From NCBI GenBank assembly GCA_017546455.1, contig JAFYWY010000060.1, positions 1-32,037 on the forward strand: a stretch of DNA of 32,037 nucleotides, read 5' to 3'. How positions within the stretch are numbered: position 1 is the stretch's first letter; each line of letters opens with the position of its first letter. The translations under genes and the position numbers were made by a program. The notes under the pieces were generated by a model. That model saw only the letters and a program-made list of their open reading frames with translations. It was not told the DNA's origin and ran no database searches. This DNA comes from Opitutales bacterium (GTDB lineage Bacteria; Verrucomicrobiota; Verrucomicrobiia; Opitutales; UBA953). Shown one piece after another: positions 1 to 8,891 of this stretch.

Positions 1-476
1 CCCTTAAATAAAGGAAAGAAAATTATTTATCCCAATAAAAACACACACAAAACACCCTCAAAAATAGCAAGAGCCGAGAGATTTTTAAGAAAAACAGACA
101 GCCCCCCCCAAAAAAACAGAGCTCAGGGAAAAATATATTATTATATATAAGCATAAGCGCTTAATCTCCCGGCAGGGATAAACCTATGACACGTACCTCA
201 CGACACATATAGCTATATGAACAGCCCCTCCAGCCCCGGAATTTCGTCTCATTTTTAAAAACGCTCAAAGCTGCCCTAAACCCCAACACCGCCTCCGGGA
301 GTGCACAGACACAAAAAAACAAACGTAAATAAAATAAAAATACACAATAAGCCCGCTTCTTCGAATGCACGAACAAGGCACCGACACACATGGAAGCACA
401 ACGAGCGATTATCCTCCTTTATAATGCGCCAAGAATCATCTTTGCGTTTTTCACGGAAACACAGTACTTTCTTAAC
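1..476. other. AT-rich intergenic leader, no gene recognised
   Basis: This stretch is rich in A and T runs, with one C-tract followed by an A-tract near position 101-118 and an AT-only block near 130-150. Two short open frames cross it but neither has coding character or recognisable motifs. It presumably contains the promoter of the GH89 gene that follows, but I cannot pick a convincing -35/-10 pair. Confidence 0.4.
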
Positions 477-3044
477 ATGTTTTTATCCCCCCTTTCTTTA
501 CTACGCGCCTGCGCGCTTTGCGGGCTCGTCACAATCACTGCCGTTACCCCTGCCCGGGCACAGGACGCCGCACAACTGAAGCAACTTTCGGAGCTTGTAA
601 AAAAAATCGGCACGGATAACCCGAAAAATGTGGAATTTAAAATCGATAAATCCGTCAAGGGATTTAAGGTTGTCGTCAACGGCGACAAAGTTGCAGTCCG
701 TGCAGACACGCTCAATGCGCTCCCGGCCGGCTACGGTTACTATTTAAAGCACGGCAGGAATGTTTTTTGGAGCTGGAGCGGAACGCGCGCCGCCCCCTTG
801 AATGCCGCCACCCAAAATACCTTCGAAGCAAGTTCTCCCTGGCAGTGGCGCTACGCTTATAATTACTGTACGCTTTCCTACACCTCGGCGGTTTGGGACG
901 AAAAAGCTTGGGCAGCGGAAATCGACCGCATGGCCCTCAACGGCATCAACAAGATGCTGGTCCAGGCCGGGCTTGAGAAGGTTTGGCAGTTGACGTTAAC
1001 GGAGTTGGGCTACCCTAAAGACAAAATTGCTGCCTATATTCCGAATCCCGCATTTGCCGCCTGGTGGAATATGGGCAATTTAGAAGGTCACGGCGGTCCG
1101 ATTACGCAAGGACAAATCGACCGCGAAGCGGCTCTCGGTAAATACATCGTTTCCCGCATGCGCAATTATGGCATGGATCCGATTTTGCAAGGCTTTGTCG
1201 GTCTCGTCCCGCACGACTTCGGCGAACACTGCAAACTCGAAGGCATTCGCATGATTCCTCAGGGGAACTGGGTTGACGGATTTTTACGTCCGGCAATCAT
1301 GGATCCGACCTGCCCGGCATTCCCGAAAGTCGCAGACGTATGGTATAAAAATTTACAGAAGGTTTACGGCACAAAAGGTAATGCATTCGGCGGCGACCTC
1401 TTCCACGAAGGCGGCCGCTCCGGCGGAGTCTCCGTCAAGAATGCCGCCACTGCAGTCCAAGCAGCCATGCAAAAAGCCTCGCCCGGCAGTGTTTGGGTAC
1501 TTCAGGCATGGCACGCCAATCCGTCGGCCGAATTGCTCAGCGGCTTGGACAAGGACAAGTGCATCGTCCTTTCGCTTTGTAAAAACATGGCAACGGGTAC
1601 GGAATCCGCGAAGAGCTATCACGGAGCCCCTTGGGTTTGGTGCGAACTCTCCAACTTCGGCGGCAACCACGGCCTTTACGGTTCGCTTCGCGTTCTCGGC
1701 AGAATCGGAAAGATGGCAAGTGCCCCCGGTAGCGACAAACTCGTCGGCATCGGCCTCATCCCGGAAGGCACGGAAGTCAATCCCATCACCTACGACCTGC
1801 TCTTTGATCGCCTCTGGATGCCTAAGGACCTGATTATGGACGATGCCGCAATTTCGGAATGGATTAAAGGCTACACACTCCGCCGCTACGGCAAAACGAA
1901 TCCGGCAATTCACGAAGCCTGGCAAATTCTCGAACGTTCCATTTACCGTCCGGAACGGGAACAGGAAGGCTGCACGGAATCCATTCTTTGCGCCCGTCCC
2001 AATCGCAACGCCCAGAAGGCTTCTACCTGGGCCTCCGGGAAAGTCTATTGGAACCCGCGCGAAGTACAGAAGGCGTTCGCGCTCCTCGTCCAAGAAGGTG
2101 AAGCCGATGCGACTCTGGCAAAACGCTCCACTTTCCGCTGGGACCTCTGCGACCTCGGACGCCAATTCATGGCCGACCTTGCCCGTCCGCTGCTCGCCAA
2201 AGCAATGGAAGCCTACGACGCCGGCAATAAAGCCGCCTTTGATAAATACAGTTCGCAATTCCTGGACCTGATCGCTTCTACGGACAACCTCCTTTCCACG
2301 CACGCGCAGTGGCACTTCGGACGCATGTACCAGATGGCCTTGGAAAAAGGGAAAAATAGCGCCGAAAAGAAAAATGCCGTCCAAGCCCTCAAAACACTGA
2401 TTACGAGCTGGGGCGGCAAGCCGGGTTCCCTCAACGACTACGCGCATCGTCAACTCGGCGGCCTGATGAAAGATTACTACCTCGTGCGTTGGGGCTATTT
2501 CTTCGATGCCCACAAAAAAGCGCTCGCGGGCAATGCGGAGGAACTCAATAAATTAAACGAGAAGATTAATAAGCTGCTGGTAGAGTGGCCGAACGACAAG
2601 ACCGCCTATAAATATGATAAGCGGAAAAACAACACGCTCGCCGAAGCTCAAAAGGTGCTTGAGAAATTCTCCCCGCTCGCGGACGAACTCTTCGGAAAGA
2701 GCGCAGACAACGATCGCCCGTGGACTCTCCGCGACGGCGCAAGCGTGCTGAGCTTCGACGTCTCCGACGACATTATGCAAGCCGGCAGCTTCACGGCCAC
2801 ATTCAAGCGTACCTCCGGCAAGGCATCTCTTGCCGTCAAAGCCGTTCGCCTTTACGAAGGTGACAAACTCGTCGCCGAAGACATCCACGACGGACTTGCC
2901 GGGCAGGAAAACAAAAACAACACCTACAAGATTACCGTTGAGCAGATGCGCACGAATCTGGACGCCTACACGCTCAAGGCGGAAGTCAAAGGTGTACCGT
3001 CCGACGATGCCGCCGGCATTCTGATTTTCAAACGCACGCGTTAG
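477..3044 (+). CDS. Secreted alpha-N-acetylglucosaminidase, GH89 (NAGLU family)
   Basis: This predicted exo-glycosidase removes terminal alpha-linked N-acetylglucosamine from glycans, such as mucin O-glycans or heparan-type chains. The start at 477 was chosen because it gives a clean signal peptide (MFLSPLSLLRACALCGLV..., cleavage after ARA near residue 28); an upstream in-frame ATG at 390 would bury it. An N-terminal alpha/beta domain is followed by the family signature WQWRYAYNYCTLSYTSAVWD and a TIM barrel. The expected catalytic acids are Glu311 (GGDLFHEGG) and Glu430 (PEGTEVNP), which match the human NAGLU pair Glu316/Glu446 in context and spacing. After the helical C-terminal part there is an extra ~95-residue beta-rich segment ending the protein, which I cannot name. 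The gene stands alone and ends in a strong terminator. The family assignment is firm; the natural substrate is inferred. Confidence 0.93.
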   Translation: MFLSPLSLLRACALCGLVTITAVTPARAQDAAQLKQLSELVKKIGTDNPKNVEFKIDKSVKGFKVVVNGDKVAVRADTLNALPAGYGYYLKHGRNVFWSWSGTRAAPLNAATQNTFEASSPWQWRYAYNYCTLSYTSAVWDEKAWAAEIDRMALNGINKMLVQAGLEKVWQLTLTELGYPKDKIAAYIPNPAFAAWWNMGNLEGHGGPITQGQIDREAALGKYIVSRMRNYGMDPILQGFVGLVPHDFGEHCKLEGIRMIPQGNWVDGFLRPAIMDPTCPAFPKVADVWYKNLQKVYGTKGNAFGGDLFHEGGRSGGVSVKNAATAVQAAMQKASPGSVWVLQAWHANPSAELLSGLDKDKCIVLSLCKNMATGTESAKSYHGAPWVWCELSNFGGNHGLYGSLRVLGRIGKMASAPGSDKLVGIGLIPEGTEVNPITYDLLFDRLWMPKDLIMDDAAISEWIKGYTLRRYGKTNPAIHEAWQILERSIYRPEREQEGCTESILCARPNRNAQKASTWASGKVYWNPREVQKAFALLVQEGEADATLAKRSTFRWDLCDLGRQFMADLARPLLAKAMEAYDAGNKAAFDKYSSQFLDLIASTDNLLSTHAQWHFGRMYQMALEKGKNSAEKKNAVQALKTLITSWGGKPGSLNDYAHRQLGGLMKDYYLVRWGYFFDAHKKALAGNAEELNKLNEKINKLLVEWPNDKTAYKYDKRKNNTLAEAQKVLEKFSPLADELFGKSADNDRPWTLRDGASVLSFDVSDDIMQAGSFTATFKRTSGKASLAVKAVRLYEGDKLVAEDIHDGLAGQENKNNTYKITVEQMRTNLDAYTLKAEVKGVPSDDAAGILIFKRTR

Positions 3045-3065
3045 CGTCCGAAAATTCAGGCAAAC

Positions 3066-3097
3066 AAAAAAGCGTTCCTTTGCGGGAACGCTTTTTT
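3066..3097 (+). terminator. Strong bidirectional Rho-independent terminator
   Basis: A 13-bp perfect stem with A6 on the left and T6 on the right (AAAAAAGCGTTCC / GGAACGCTTTTTT) encloses a 6-base loop. It sits 21 bases after the GH89 stop codon and, read on the other strand, just past the 3' end of tRNA-Gln, so it can serve both. Confidence 0.9.
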
Positions 3098-3099
3098 AA

Positions 3100-3173
3100 T
3101 GGTTGTCCGACCAGGATTCGAACCTGGACAAAATGAACCAAAATCATTTGTGCTACCATTACACCATCGGACA
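3100..3173 (-). tRNA. tRNA-Gln (anticodon TTG), CCA encoded
   Basis: The minus strand folds into a full cloverleaf. It has a 7-bp acceptor stem (TGTCCGA/TCGGACA), D arm GTGT...GCAC, anticodon stem AATGA/TCATT around loop TTTTGGT giving anticodon TTG, and T arm CCAGG-TTCGAAT-CCTGG. Discriminator A and CCA are encoded. The weak U1-A72 pair is typical of glutamine tRNAs. Confidence 0.95.
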
Positions 3174-3201
3174 GTGCCTAAGTGAACTTCTCAAAAAAAA
3201 G

Positions 3202-3237
3202 AGTTTTTAAGAAACTAAATCTTTCTGTGGCTGTCAA
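3202..3237 (-). promoter_or_regulatory. Possible promoter for tRNA-Gln
   Basis: A perfect TTGACA lies on the minus strand at 3237-3232, about 60 bases upstream of the tRNA. The -10 region near 3210 (TCTTAA-like) is poor, so only the -35 element is convincing. Confidence 0.3.
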
Positions 3238-3276
3238 TCTGCTTTTTTGAAAATTCGGAGATTTCCGGATTGCCCT

Positions 3277-4092
3277 TTATTTGATTAAGGCTGCGCGAAT
3301 CTTCTCAAGCTCACGTACCTTCTCCGGCTTGATTTCGCAAAGCCCGCGGCCGAGCTGAAGCGCAATCGCGAGCGTGTGGCAATAGGCATCGAGAATTTCC
3401 ACGCGCCAGTACGCGTCTTCGGCATTCTTTCCCCAGCACAGCACGCCGTGGTTTTTCATAATGACGGCCTGATGTTGCGTTGCGCACTCGGCGACGGTAT
3501 CGGCGAGCTCGGGAGCGCCCGGCGTCTGATATTCGGCAATGCCGATGTTTCCGAGGAAAATTTCGGCTTCCGGAATAATGCCCTTCGCGGGAACTTCGTT
3601 AGAAATTGCAAACGCCGTTGCATGCGGCGGGTGTGCGTGAACGCAGGCACGTGCATTCGGCACGCGCTTGAGCACTTCGAGGTGCGTCATCGCTTCGCTC
3701 GTACGGCGTTGCGTGCCCGCGAGTTGATTGCCTTCAAAGTCGATGAGGCAAATATCCTCCGGCTTCATAAAGCCTTTGGAAACCAAAGTCGGCGTGCAAA
3801 GCACGAGATTGTCGCCGACGCGAACGGTGATGTTTCCGCCGTTGCCGTCCACGAAATCCTTCGCCCAAATACGGCGGCCGAGATCGCACATCTGCACCTT
3901 GATGGCCGTGATTTCGGGAGAGTTGAAGAAGGCTTCGATTTCCTCCGGAGTCTTGGCATCCTTCCCGGCTTCCCATTCATAGGATTTCCCGAAAGGATTT
4001 ACGGGAGCGACTTTCGGCGTTTTCTTTTCCAAAAGCGCATCCAATTTAGCTTCAATTGCGTTTAAGCGAGCTTCAATCGTTTGTGTTTCCAT
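3277..4092 (-). CDS. Class II aldolase / adducin family protein (FucA-like)
   Basis: This is a zinc-dependent aldolase or epimerase of the L-fuculose-phosphate aldolase / ribulose-phosphate 4-epimerase superfamily, cytoplasmic. Zinc ligands are visible as His152 and His154 (VHAHPPHA) and His215 (KNHGVLCWG). The catalytic acid is expected at Glu133 (RTSEAMTH), and the phosphate-binding loop is GNGGNITVR near residues 83-91. At 271 residues it is about 55 longer than typical FucA; the excess is an N-terminal segment (1-60) that begins as a short amphipathic helix or coiled coil. It starts 18 bases after the ychF stop on the same strand, so the two may be co-transcribed. The substrate cannot be read from sequence. 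Fuculose phosphate would fit a glycan-degrading lifestyle, but no other fucose gene is nearby. Confidence 0.85.
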   Translation of the reverse strand: METQTIEARLNAIEAKLDALLEKKTPKVAPVNPFGKSYEWEAGKDAKTPEEIEAFFNSPEITAIKVQMCDLGRRIWAKDFVDGNGGNITVRVGDNLVLCTPTLVSKGFMKPEDICLIDFEGNQLAGTQRRTSEAMTHLEVLKRVPNARACVHAHPPHATAFAISNEVPAKGIIPEAEIFLGNIGIAEYQTPGAPELADTVAECATQHQAVIMKNHGVLCWGKNAEDAYWRVEILDAYCHTLAIALQLGRGLCEIKPEKVRELEKIRAALIK

Positions 4093-4110
4093 GATTTTTG
4101 TTCGGTAAAA

Positions 4111-5214
4111 TTAGTTAGCGAAACGGAACACCGCCACGTCACCGTCTTTGAAGACGTATTCCTTGCCTTCGAGGCGGTACTTTCCGGCTTCGCGTGCGGC
4201 AGGAACGGAGCCAGCGGAAACCAGATCGTCGTACGAAACAACGTCTGCCTTAATGAATCCTTTTTCGAAGTCGGTGTGAATGACACCGGCACACTGCGGA
4301 GCCGTCATACCTTTCTTAAAGGTCCAGGCGCGCACTTCCTTTTCACCGGCGGTAAAGTACGAAGCCAATCCGAGCAAATCATAGGAAAGGCGGATCAGCT
4401 GGGAAACACCGGAGTCATCCACGCCGAGGCTCTCCAAAAATTCTTTGCCTTCTTCCGGAGAAAGCTCGCAAAGTTCGGCTTCGACCTGAGCGCAGATCAC
4501 GCAGACACGCGCGTCGTGGTTGTCCGCCACGTATTTTTCGACGGCCGCAACATACGGATTTCCCGTGGGATCGGCGAGATTGGATTCGTCGACATTGCAG
4601 GCGTAGAGCACCGGCTTCATCGAGAGCAGCGAGAAAAGCTTCACGCGCTTGAGTTCGTCTTCGTTCATGGGAAGCGAAGCCGCCGTCTTGCCTTCGTTCA
4701 GGTGCGGAATCAGTCGCTTAAGCAAGGCGACGTTTTCCGCCGCTTCCTTATCTTGGCCGCGCATTTTCTTCGTGTTCTTGTCGAGCTGCGATTCGCAGGA
4801 CTGCAAGTCCGCAAGCACCAGCTCCGTCGTAATCACTTCGATGTCGCGCACCGGATCAACCGAGCCCATGTTGTGGATAATGTCGTCGTTATCGAAGCAA
4901 CGCACGACATGGACGATCGCATCGACCTCGCGGATGTTCGCCAAAAACTTATTTCCGAGACCTTCCCCCTTCGATGCTCCGGCAACGAGACCGGCAATAT
5001 CCACGAATTCAATCGCGGCGGGGACGATCACACTCGTCTTCGCAATCGAGCGCAAAACTTCCAGACGCGGATCCGGCACTTCGACAATGCCCACGTTCGG
5101 CTCAATCGTGCAAAACGGATAATTGGCAGCCTCCGCGTTGCGCGAACGCGTCAGTGCATTAAAAAGCGTGCTTTTGCCGACATTCGGCAATCCGACAATA
5201 CCTGCTTGTAACAT
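4111..5214 (-). CDS. ychF: Ribosome-binding ATPase YchF (Obg family)
   Basis: This is a universally conserved translation-associated P-loop NTPase that prefers ATP and binds the 50S subunit. The P-loop GLPNVGKST is at residues 8-16, followed by the switch region (NYPFCTIEPN), DIAGLVAGASKGEGLGN, and the YchF-specific specificity loop CNVDES in place of the NKxD of true GTPases. The coiled-coil insertion (about 125-205) and C-terminal TGS domain (about 280-367, ending KDGDVAVFRFAN) are present. Length (367) is normal. No Shine-Dalgarno sequence is visible. The guaB terminator lies upstream, so this gene probably starts its own transcript, with the aldolase gene downstream. Confidence 0.97.
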   Translation of the reverse strand: MLQAGIVGLPNVGKSTLFNALTRSRNAEAANYPFCTIEPNVGIVEVPDPRLEVLRSIAKTSVIVPAAIEFVDIAGLVAGASKGEGLGNKFLANIREVDAIVHVVRCFDNDDIIHNMGSVDPVRDIEVITTELVLADLQSCESQLDKNTKKMRGQDKEAAENVALLKRLIPHLNEGKTAASLPMNEDELKRVKLFSLLSMKPVLYACNVDESNLADPTGNPYVAAVEKYVADNHDARVCVICAQVEAELCELSPEEGKEFLESLGVDDSGVSQLIRLSYDLLGLASYFTAGEKEVRAWTFKKGMTAPQCAGVIHTDFEKGFIKADVVSYDDLVSAGSVPAAREAGKYRLEGKEYVFKDGDVAVFRFAN

Positions 5215-5302
5215 AATCTGACCATTTTGCCACGTTCCCGCATTTTTTTAAATCCAAAACAAGAGCTCCGCCCAACGCAGTCCGCACGACCGTCTCCCGG
5301 GA

Positions 5303-5338
5303 CAAAAAAAATTCCCGCACCGAAGTACGGGAATTTTT
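5303..5338 (-). terminator. Rho-independent terminator after guaB
   Basis: On the minus strand, a 7-bp stem (ATTCCCG/CGGGAAT) extends inward to a C(TTCG)G tetraloop and is followed by a run of eight T. It lies about 20 bases past the guaB stop codon. Confidence 0.85.
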
Positions 5339-5357
5339 GTATTCGCGAATTTGTCGC

Positions 5358-6932
5358 TTAGCCGCGGGTCGCGCCCGGAGCCGTTTTGATTTCGACGATA
5401 TCGTGCGGAGCGGATTCGCGCTGGCCGGCCGGCGTAACGCGGATGAAACGCGCACGTTCGCGCAAGGTCTTCAGGTCCGGAGCGCCGAGATAGCCCAAGC
5501 CGCTTTGGACACCGCCCGCAAGCGTAATCAGAATCTGGTCGACGCTGCCGGAAACTTCCTTGAGAGCTTCCACGCCTTCCGCCGCCACCTTCGTGACCTT
5601 GCTATTGCGCAGGTCGTGACCGTAACGCGCCGCCGAGCCCTGGCGCATCGCTTCGAGCGAGCCCATGCCGCGGTATTCTTTGTAAAGTTTGCCGTTGATT
5701 TCCATGATCTTGCCCGGGGCTTCCTTGCAACCTGCAAGCATACCGCCGAGCATCACGCAATCGGCCTGCGTCAGCGCCTTCACGATGTCGCCCGACTTCG
5801 TAATGCCGCCGTCCGCGATAATGCGCACGCCCTTTTTCTTCGCAGCCTGAGCGGAAACATAAAGCGCCGTGAGCTGCGGAATCCCGACACCGGCGACGAT
5901 GCGCGTCGAGCAAATCGAGCCGGGGCCCTGACCGATTTTAACGGAGTCTGCACCCGCGTCGGCGAGGAATTCAACGCCTTCGCCGCTCGTAACGTTACCG
6001 GCGACAATCGTCAGATCCGGGAAATGAGAACGCACGAAGCGCACGCATTCGCCGACACCTGCCGAATGGCCGTGCGCCGTGGAAATAATGACGGCATCGA
6101 CGCCGGCGGCAACGAGGTTGGAAACGTGTTCGTTGAGCGCATCGTAGTTAACGCGTCCGTCCGGATAACGCGGAACGGCGACGGAAGCACCGCAACGCAA
6201 ACGGAAGTTTTCATCGCGCGAAGGACGAATCGCGTCCGTTCCGGCCTCATCGCGGATGCGTTCGATGTCGGAAAGCGTAAACAAGCCGCGGAGCTGTCCC
6301 TTTTCGTTGACGACGAGCAGCTTGTTCGTGCCGATGTGTTCGAGGAAAATACGGTCGGCCGTTGCAATCGGATCGCCGCCGAGATCCTTTTCCTGGATCG
6401 TCAGAACCTGTTCGCGCGGAATCATCACATCGGCAACCTTATGTGCTGCGTGACGGCTCTTAACGACACCGCCGCGGAGAAGGCCGAGCAGAACGCCGTT
6501 TTTGTCAACAACCGGGAATGTGGAGAAATTGTAGTCGTGCGCTTCGATCATCGCAAGCACGTCGCCGACCGTAATATCCGCAGGGACGGTCGCCGGACGG
6601 TCAATCATGCCGTGGATGTACGTTTTGACGCGGCGGACCTTCTCAATCTGGTCGGCGTTCGACATGTTGTAGTGGATCATGCCGATCCCGCCGTGAAGCG
6701 CCATGGCGATGGCCATCGTGGATTCCGTCACCGTGTCCATGTCGGCGGACATAATCGGGAGCGAAAGCGCGATTTTGTCGGAAATCGACGTGTCGAGGCG
6801 CGTCATGCGCGGAAGCACGTCGGAGAAGCAGGTCGCGAGCGAAACGTCGTCGTAAGTCAGACCCGTTCCCGCATTCGCGGCAAAAAAGTCGTCGGAATTC
6901 TTGTAGAATTGATCGTCAATGTGCATTGCCAT
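5358..6932 (-). CDS. guaB: IMP dehydrogenase
   Basis: This enzyme oxidises IMP to XMP with NAD+, the first committed step of GMP synthesis, in the cytoplasm. The N-terminal barrel half contains [10 protein letters not shown] and the substrate region [16 protein letters not shown]-pair (Bateman) domain occupies roughly residues 110-240. The catalytic loop is GPGSICSTR with Cys341, followed by [14 protein letters not shown] and the phosphate-binding MLGGMLAG. Length (524) is a little above the usual ~490 because the CBS region is slightly expanded. The start was chosen at the first ATG; another lies two codons inside. It ends in a clear terminator. The decayed Rhs fragment lies immediately upstream, so its promoter must lie in or near the 118 bases between them. 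Confidence 0.96.
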   Translation of the reverse strand: MAMHIDDQFYKNSDDFFAANAGTGLTYDDVSLATCFSDVLPRMTRLDTSISDKIALSLPIMSADMDTVTESTMAIAMALHGGIGMIHYNMSNADQIEKVRRVKTYIHGMIDRPATVPADITVGDVLAMIEAHDYNFSTFPVVDKNGVLLGLLRGGVVKSRHAAHKVADVMIPREQVLTIQEKDLGGDPIATADRIFLEHIGTNKLLVVNEKGQLRGLFTLSDIERIRDEAGTDAIRPSRDENFRLRCGASVAVPRYPDGRVNYDALNEHVSNLVAAGVDAVIISTAHGHSAGVGECVRFVRSHFPDLTIVAGNVTSGEGVEFLADAGADSVKIGQGPGSICSTRIVAGVGIPQLTALYVSAQAAKKKGVRIIADGGITKSGDIVKALTQADCVMLGGMLAGCKEAPGKIMEINGKLYKEYRGMGSLEAMRQGSAARYGHDLRNSKVTKVAAEGVEALKEVSGSVDQILITLAGGVQSGLGYLGAPDLKTLRERARFIRVTPAGQRESAPHDIVEIKTAPGATRG

Positions 6933-7049
6933 AGTTGGTCCAAATAGTTTTTTGACAGGTGATTTTATACCTCCCCTGCCCCCGCGACAAGCGATAAGTT
7001 CTAAAAAGTCTTAGTCTGCTCTGTTTATAGGCAATCCTCCGGAATCTCG

Positions 7050-7891
7050 CTAAAGAATCGCAATTACACAATTTGCTCCCAATAAACACATACAAATTCC
7101 ATCACCTTGTTCTTCGATGGGGTCGCGGGAGAGGAAGCGGCCGAGCGAAGGTGAGTAGTGGCGGTAGTTGTAGTAAACAAGGTCGAGCTCGGAATCGTAA
7201 TGTTCCGAAGACCATTGGAAGGGTTGGGTGACGTCACCGGAAGCAGTGACAGCGCCGAAGGGCGCGTAGGAATACGCCGTTCGGATGTAGCCGGCCGGTC
7301 CGAAGACTTCGCAGATGTTTTTCGTGAGGTCGTAGCCGTAGGTGAACCACGTGCCGTCTTTTTGAATCGCGAGCGGACGCGTCGCCGTCGCTTGCGACGG
7401 TTCCCAAGTCGTCAGCCACAGGTCCGGCTGCCCGGAGCGCGTCATATCGACCGCCGCGATTTGAAAATACCCGCGATAGATGTAGCGGTGATGCAGCGTA
7501 ACCGTTCCCGAGACCGTTACTTTCTTGAAGTAGCGCCGACCTTGCGAGTCGTAGCCGCAGTCGATTGTCGTATCGCTTTCTTCATTACGGAAACGCACCG
7601 GGCGGTTCGCGCCGTTGTAAGTGATTTGCCACGTTCCCGTGAAGGTTTGAATCAAAGTCGCGTTTCCGTCGGCGTCATATTCGGGAGCGAATGCGTGCTT
7701 TGCGTTCCCGTTTCGGTTGCAGAGTTTCTGTTGCCGATGTTGTCGAAGGCATACGCGTAGTTGTCCGAGCCAAGCGTCGCGGACGTAAGTTCGCTTCGCG
7801 CGTTGTAGCCGAACGTGTCGTTCTGCGTCGTGCCGTTTCTCGCCGTCGAGCGTCTTGCAAGTATTGTCGTATAGAAAGCGCAAAAATTCAT
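7050..7891 (-). pseudogene. Displaced Rhs/YD-repeat core fragment, frameshifted
   Basis: This is the 3' end of an Rhs core without its 5' part. From 7891 one frame reads Rhs-like (NARSELTSATLGSDNYAYAF, then DNIGNRNSATETG). Near 7690 the frame shifts and continues as EYDADGNATLIQTFTGTW, GYDSQGRRYFKKV, IQKDGTWFTYGYDLTKN, and the family hallmark YNYRHYSPSLGRFLSRDPIEEQG. Near 7105 a second shift takes it out of the expected NLYVFIGS continuation, so the reading frame ends in an unrelated short tail. Rhs proteins carry C-terminal toxins; here the toxin is absent. The fragment begins five bases after the stop of a small gene, matching the known pattern of displaced Rhs remnants that lie behind an immunity gene. 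It is almost certainly non-functional. Confidence 0.85.
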
Positions 7892-7895
7892 AGAA

Positions 7896-8405
7896 TTAAA
7901 TTTCTATCTGAAAGTTTTCCGTCGAGAGCTTCCTTTCATTTTCTTCAACAAGCCTTAAAACTTCTTCGTAGAAAGAATTTCCGTACACAGATGCGACACA
8001 GTATTTCCCGCACCGACTAAGAAATAACTCTGCCGTTCTTCCTTCGAAACTAATTTTCCATGGAGAAGAAAACTCCTGCGTATAGAATTGAACGTCCGGC
8101 TCAAACTCAACAGTTCGAAAACAAGAGCGAAGCTTCCATGTTCTTAGTTGATATTGAAGATGGTCTAAAATTTCGGAATCGCTTACAACAAAACGGATAT
8201 TCACAACCTCGTTCGTTTTTACCTCTCTCTTTCGATAAGTAATAACGGCTTTTGTAATTTTTTCTTCTTCAATGCGCTTAAAAAATGAATCATCAATCTT
8301 AGGAGAAGAAAGCATATCTAACCCTGTCAGAGTAAGCCACCCGATTGGAATCCAAGATGTTCCTAAGAAAAAGCCGATACTTCCAAAAAGAATGTTTCTC
8401 TTCAT
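7896..8405 (-). CDS. Small membrane-anchored protein, possible Rhs-linked immunity protein
   Basis: I do not recognise this family. The 169-residue product has one N-terminal hydrophobic segment (NILFGSIGFFLGTSWIPIGW), then a charged region with a predicted strand-rich middle (ITYRKREVKTNEVVNIRFVV) and a Cys-containing C-terminal part (SRCGKYCVASVYG). Its coding DNA is AT-rich compared with the flanking lepA and guaB. It lies directly upstream of the displaced Rhs fragment on the same strand, where orphan immunity genes often sit in Rhs loci. The immunity role is inferred from position only. Confidence 0.6.
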   Translation of the reverse strand: MKRNILFGSIGFFLGTSWIPIGWLTLTGLDMLSSPKIDDSFFKRIEEEKITKAVITYRKREVKTNEVVNIRFVVSDSEILDHLQYQLRTWKLRSCFRTVEFEPDVQFYTQEFSSPWKISFEGRTAELFLSRCGKYCVASVYGNSFYEEVLRLVEENERKLSTENFQIEI

Positions 8406-8423
8406 GAGAATTTCTTAATGAGG

Positions 8424-8646
8424 TTAAAACATACATGGAATTTTTTCCCATGCACATGCAATATCTTGTCCTTCCTCAAATGCAATCTCCGCAGAACCGG
8501 CAAGCAAAAGAGCACTTTCATAAGTCCCTGTCGGAGTCGTTTTCCCCGATCCCCGCCAAAGCCCAAATTGCACCCGCAATCCCCGCAAACGCCAGCGTCG
8601 AACGCAATATCCACTTCCCGAAGTGTTTTTGTTGTGTTTCTTCCAT
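8424..8646 (-). pseudogene. Short membrane-protein gene broken by a frameshift
   Basis: From the ATG at 8646 the frame encodes a short N-terminus and a hydrophobic segment (KWILRSTLAFAGIAGAIWAL), then stops after 42 codons at 8518. Near the G4 run around 8546-8549 an alternative frame continues as TTPTGTYESALLLAGSAEIA and FEEGQDIACAWEKIPCMF before a stop at 8424. Removing one G would join both halves into a ~73-residue protein. A longer minus-strand frame also overlaps this stretch but is Cys/Arg-rich and looks non-coding. Function is unknown; it belongs to the same small accessory block as the Rhs fragment. Confidence 0.45.
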
Positions 8647-8833
8647 CTTCAACCATTAAGTTAAGTTTCAAAGACACAATAAATACACAAAACAAATTCC
8701 GTCAAATAAAATTTTACACAAATATTATTCCTGCGACCCGATAAAAGGGACTTCGCCACTTATTGGCGGGCGCGCTTTGCCCCGCCCCCATTTTCAGTGT
8801 TCTTTTTTATTAAGGTATCACGGGGAAAACGCG

Positions 8834-8868
8834 TCGGGCGGCAAACGAAAATTTCGTCTGCCGCCCGA
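8834..8868. terminator. GC-rich hairpin downstream of lepA
   Basis: A 10-bp perfect stem (TCGGGCGGCA/TGCCGCCCGA) encloses a second, AT-rich palindromic core (ACGAAAATTTCGT). It lies 23 bases past the lepA stop. The T-tract on the minus strand is weak (GCGTTTTCC), so termination is probable but not certain. Confidence 0.5.
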
Positions 8869-8891
8869 GCGTCGCATCTGTGTGTGCCGGA

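Noticed and set aside
161-579. Two overlapping frames on opposite strands in the leader region
   Set aside because: Low-complexity, Cys/Phe- or Lys/His-rich translations with no motif or start signal. The + frame overlaps the signal-peptide start of the GH89 gene.
4081-6947. Long plus-strand frames opposite ychF and guaB
   Set aside because: They are antisense shadows of well-conserved genes in GC-rich DNA, with Arg/His/Val-rich translations and no family resemblance. The same holds opposite lepA, gpmI, mutL and the GH20 gene.
6950-7000. TTGTCG/TATAAA pair upstream of guaB as a promoter
   Set aside because: The spacer is about 15 bases and the -35 match is poor, so I could not support it beyond chance.
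8402-8695. 97-codon minus-strand frame between lepA and the Rhs island
   Set aside because: Its translation is Cys/Gly/Arg-rich and irregular. The overlapping frames that give a membrane segment followed by a natural C-terminus explain the region better.
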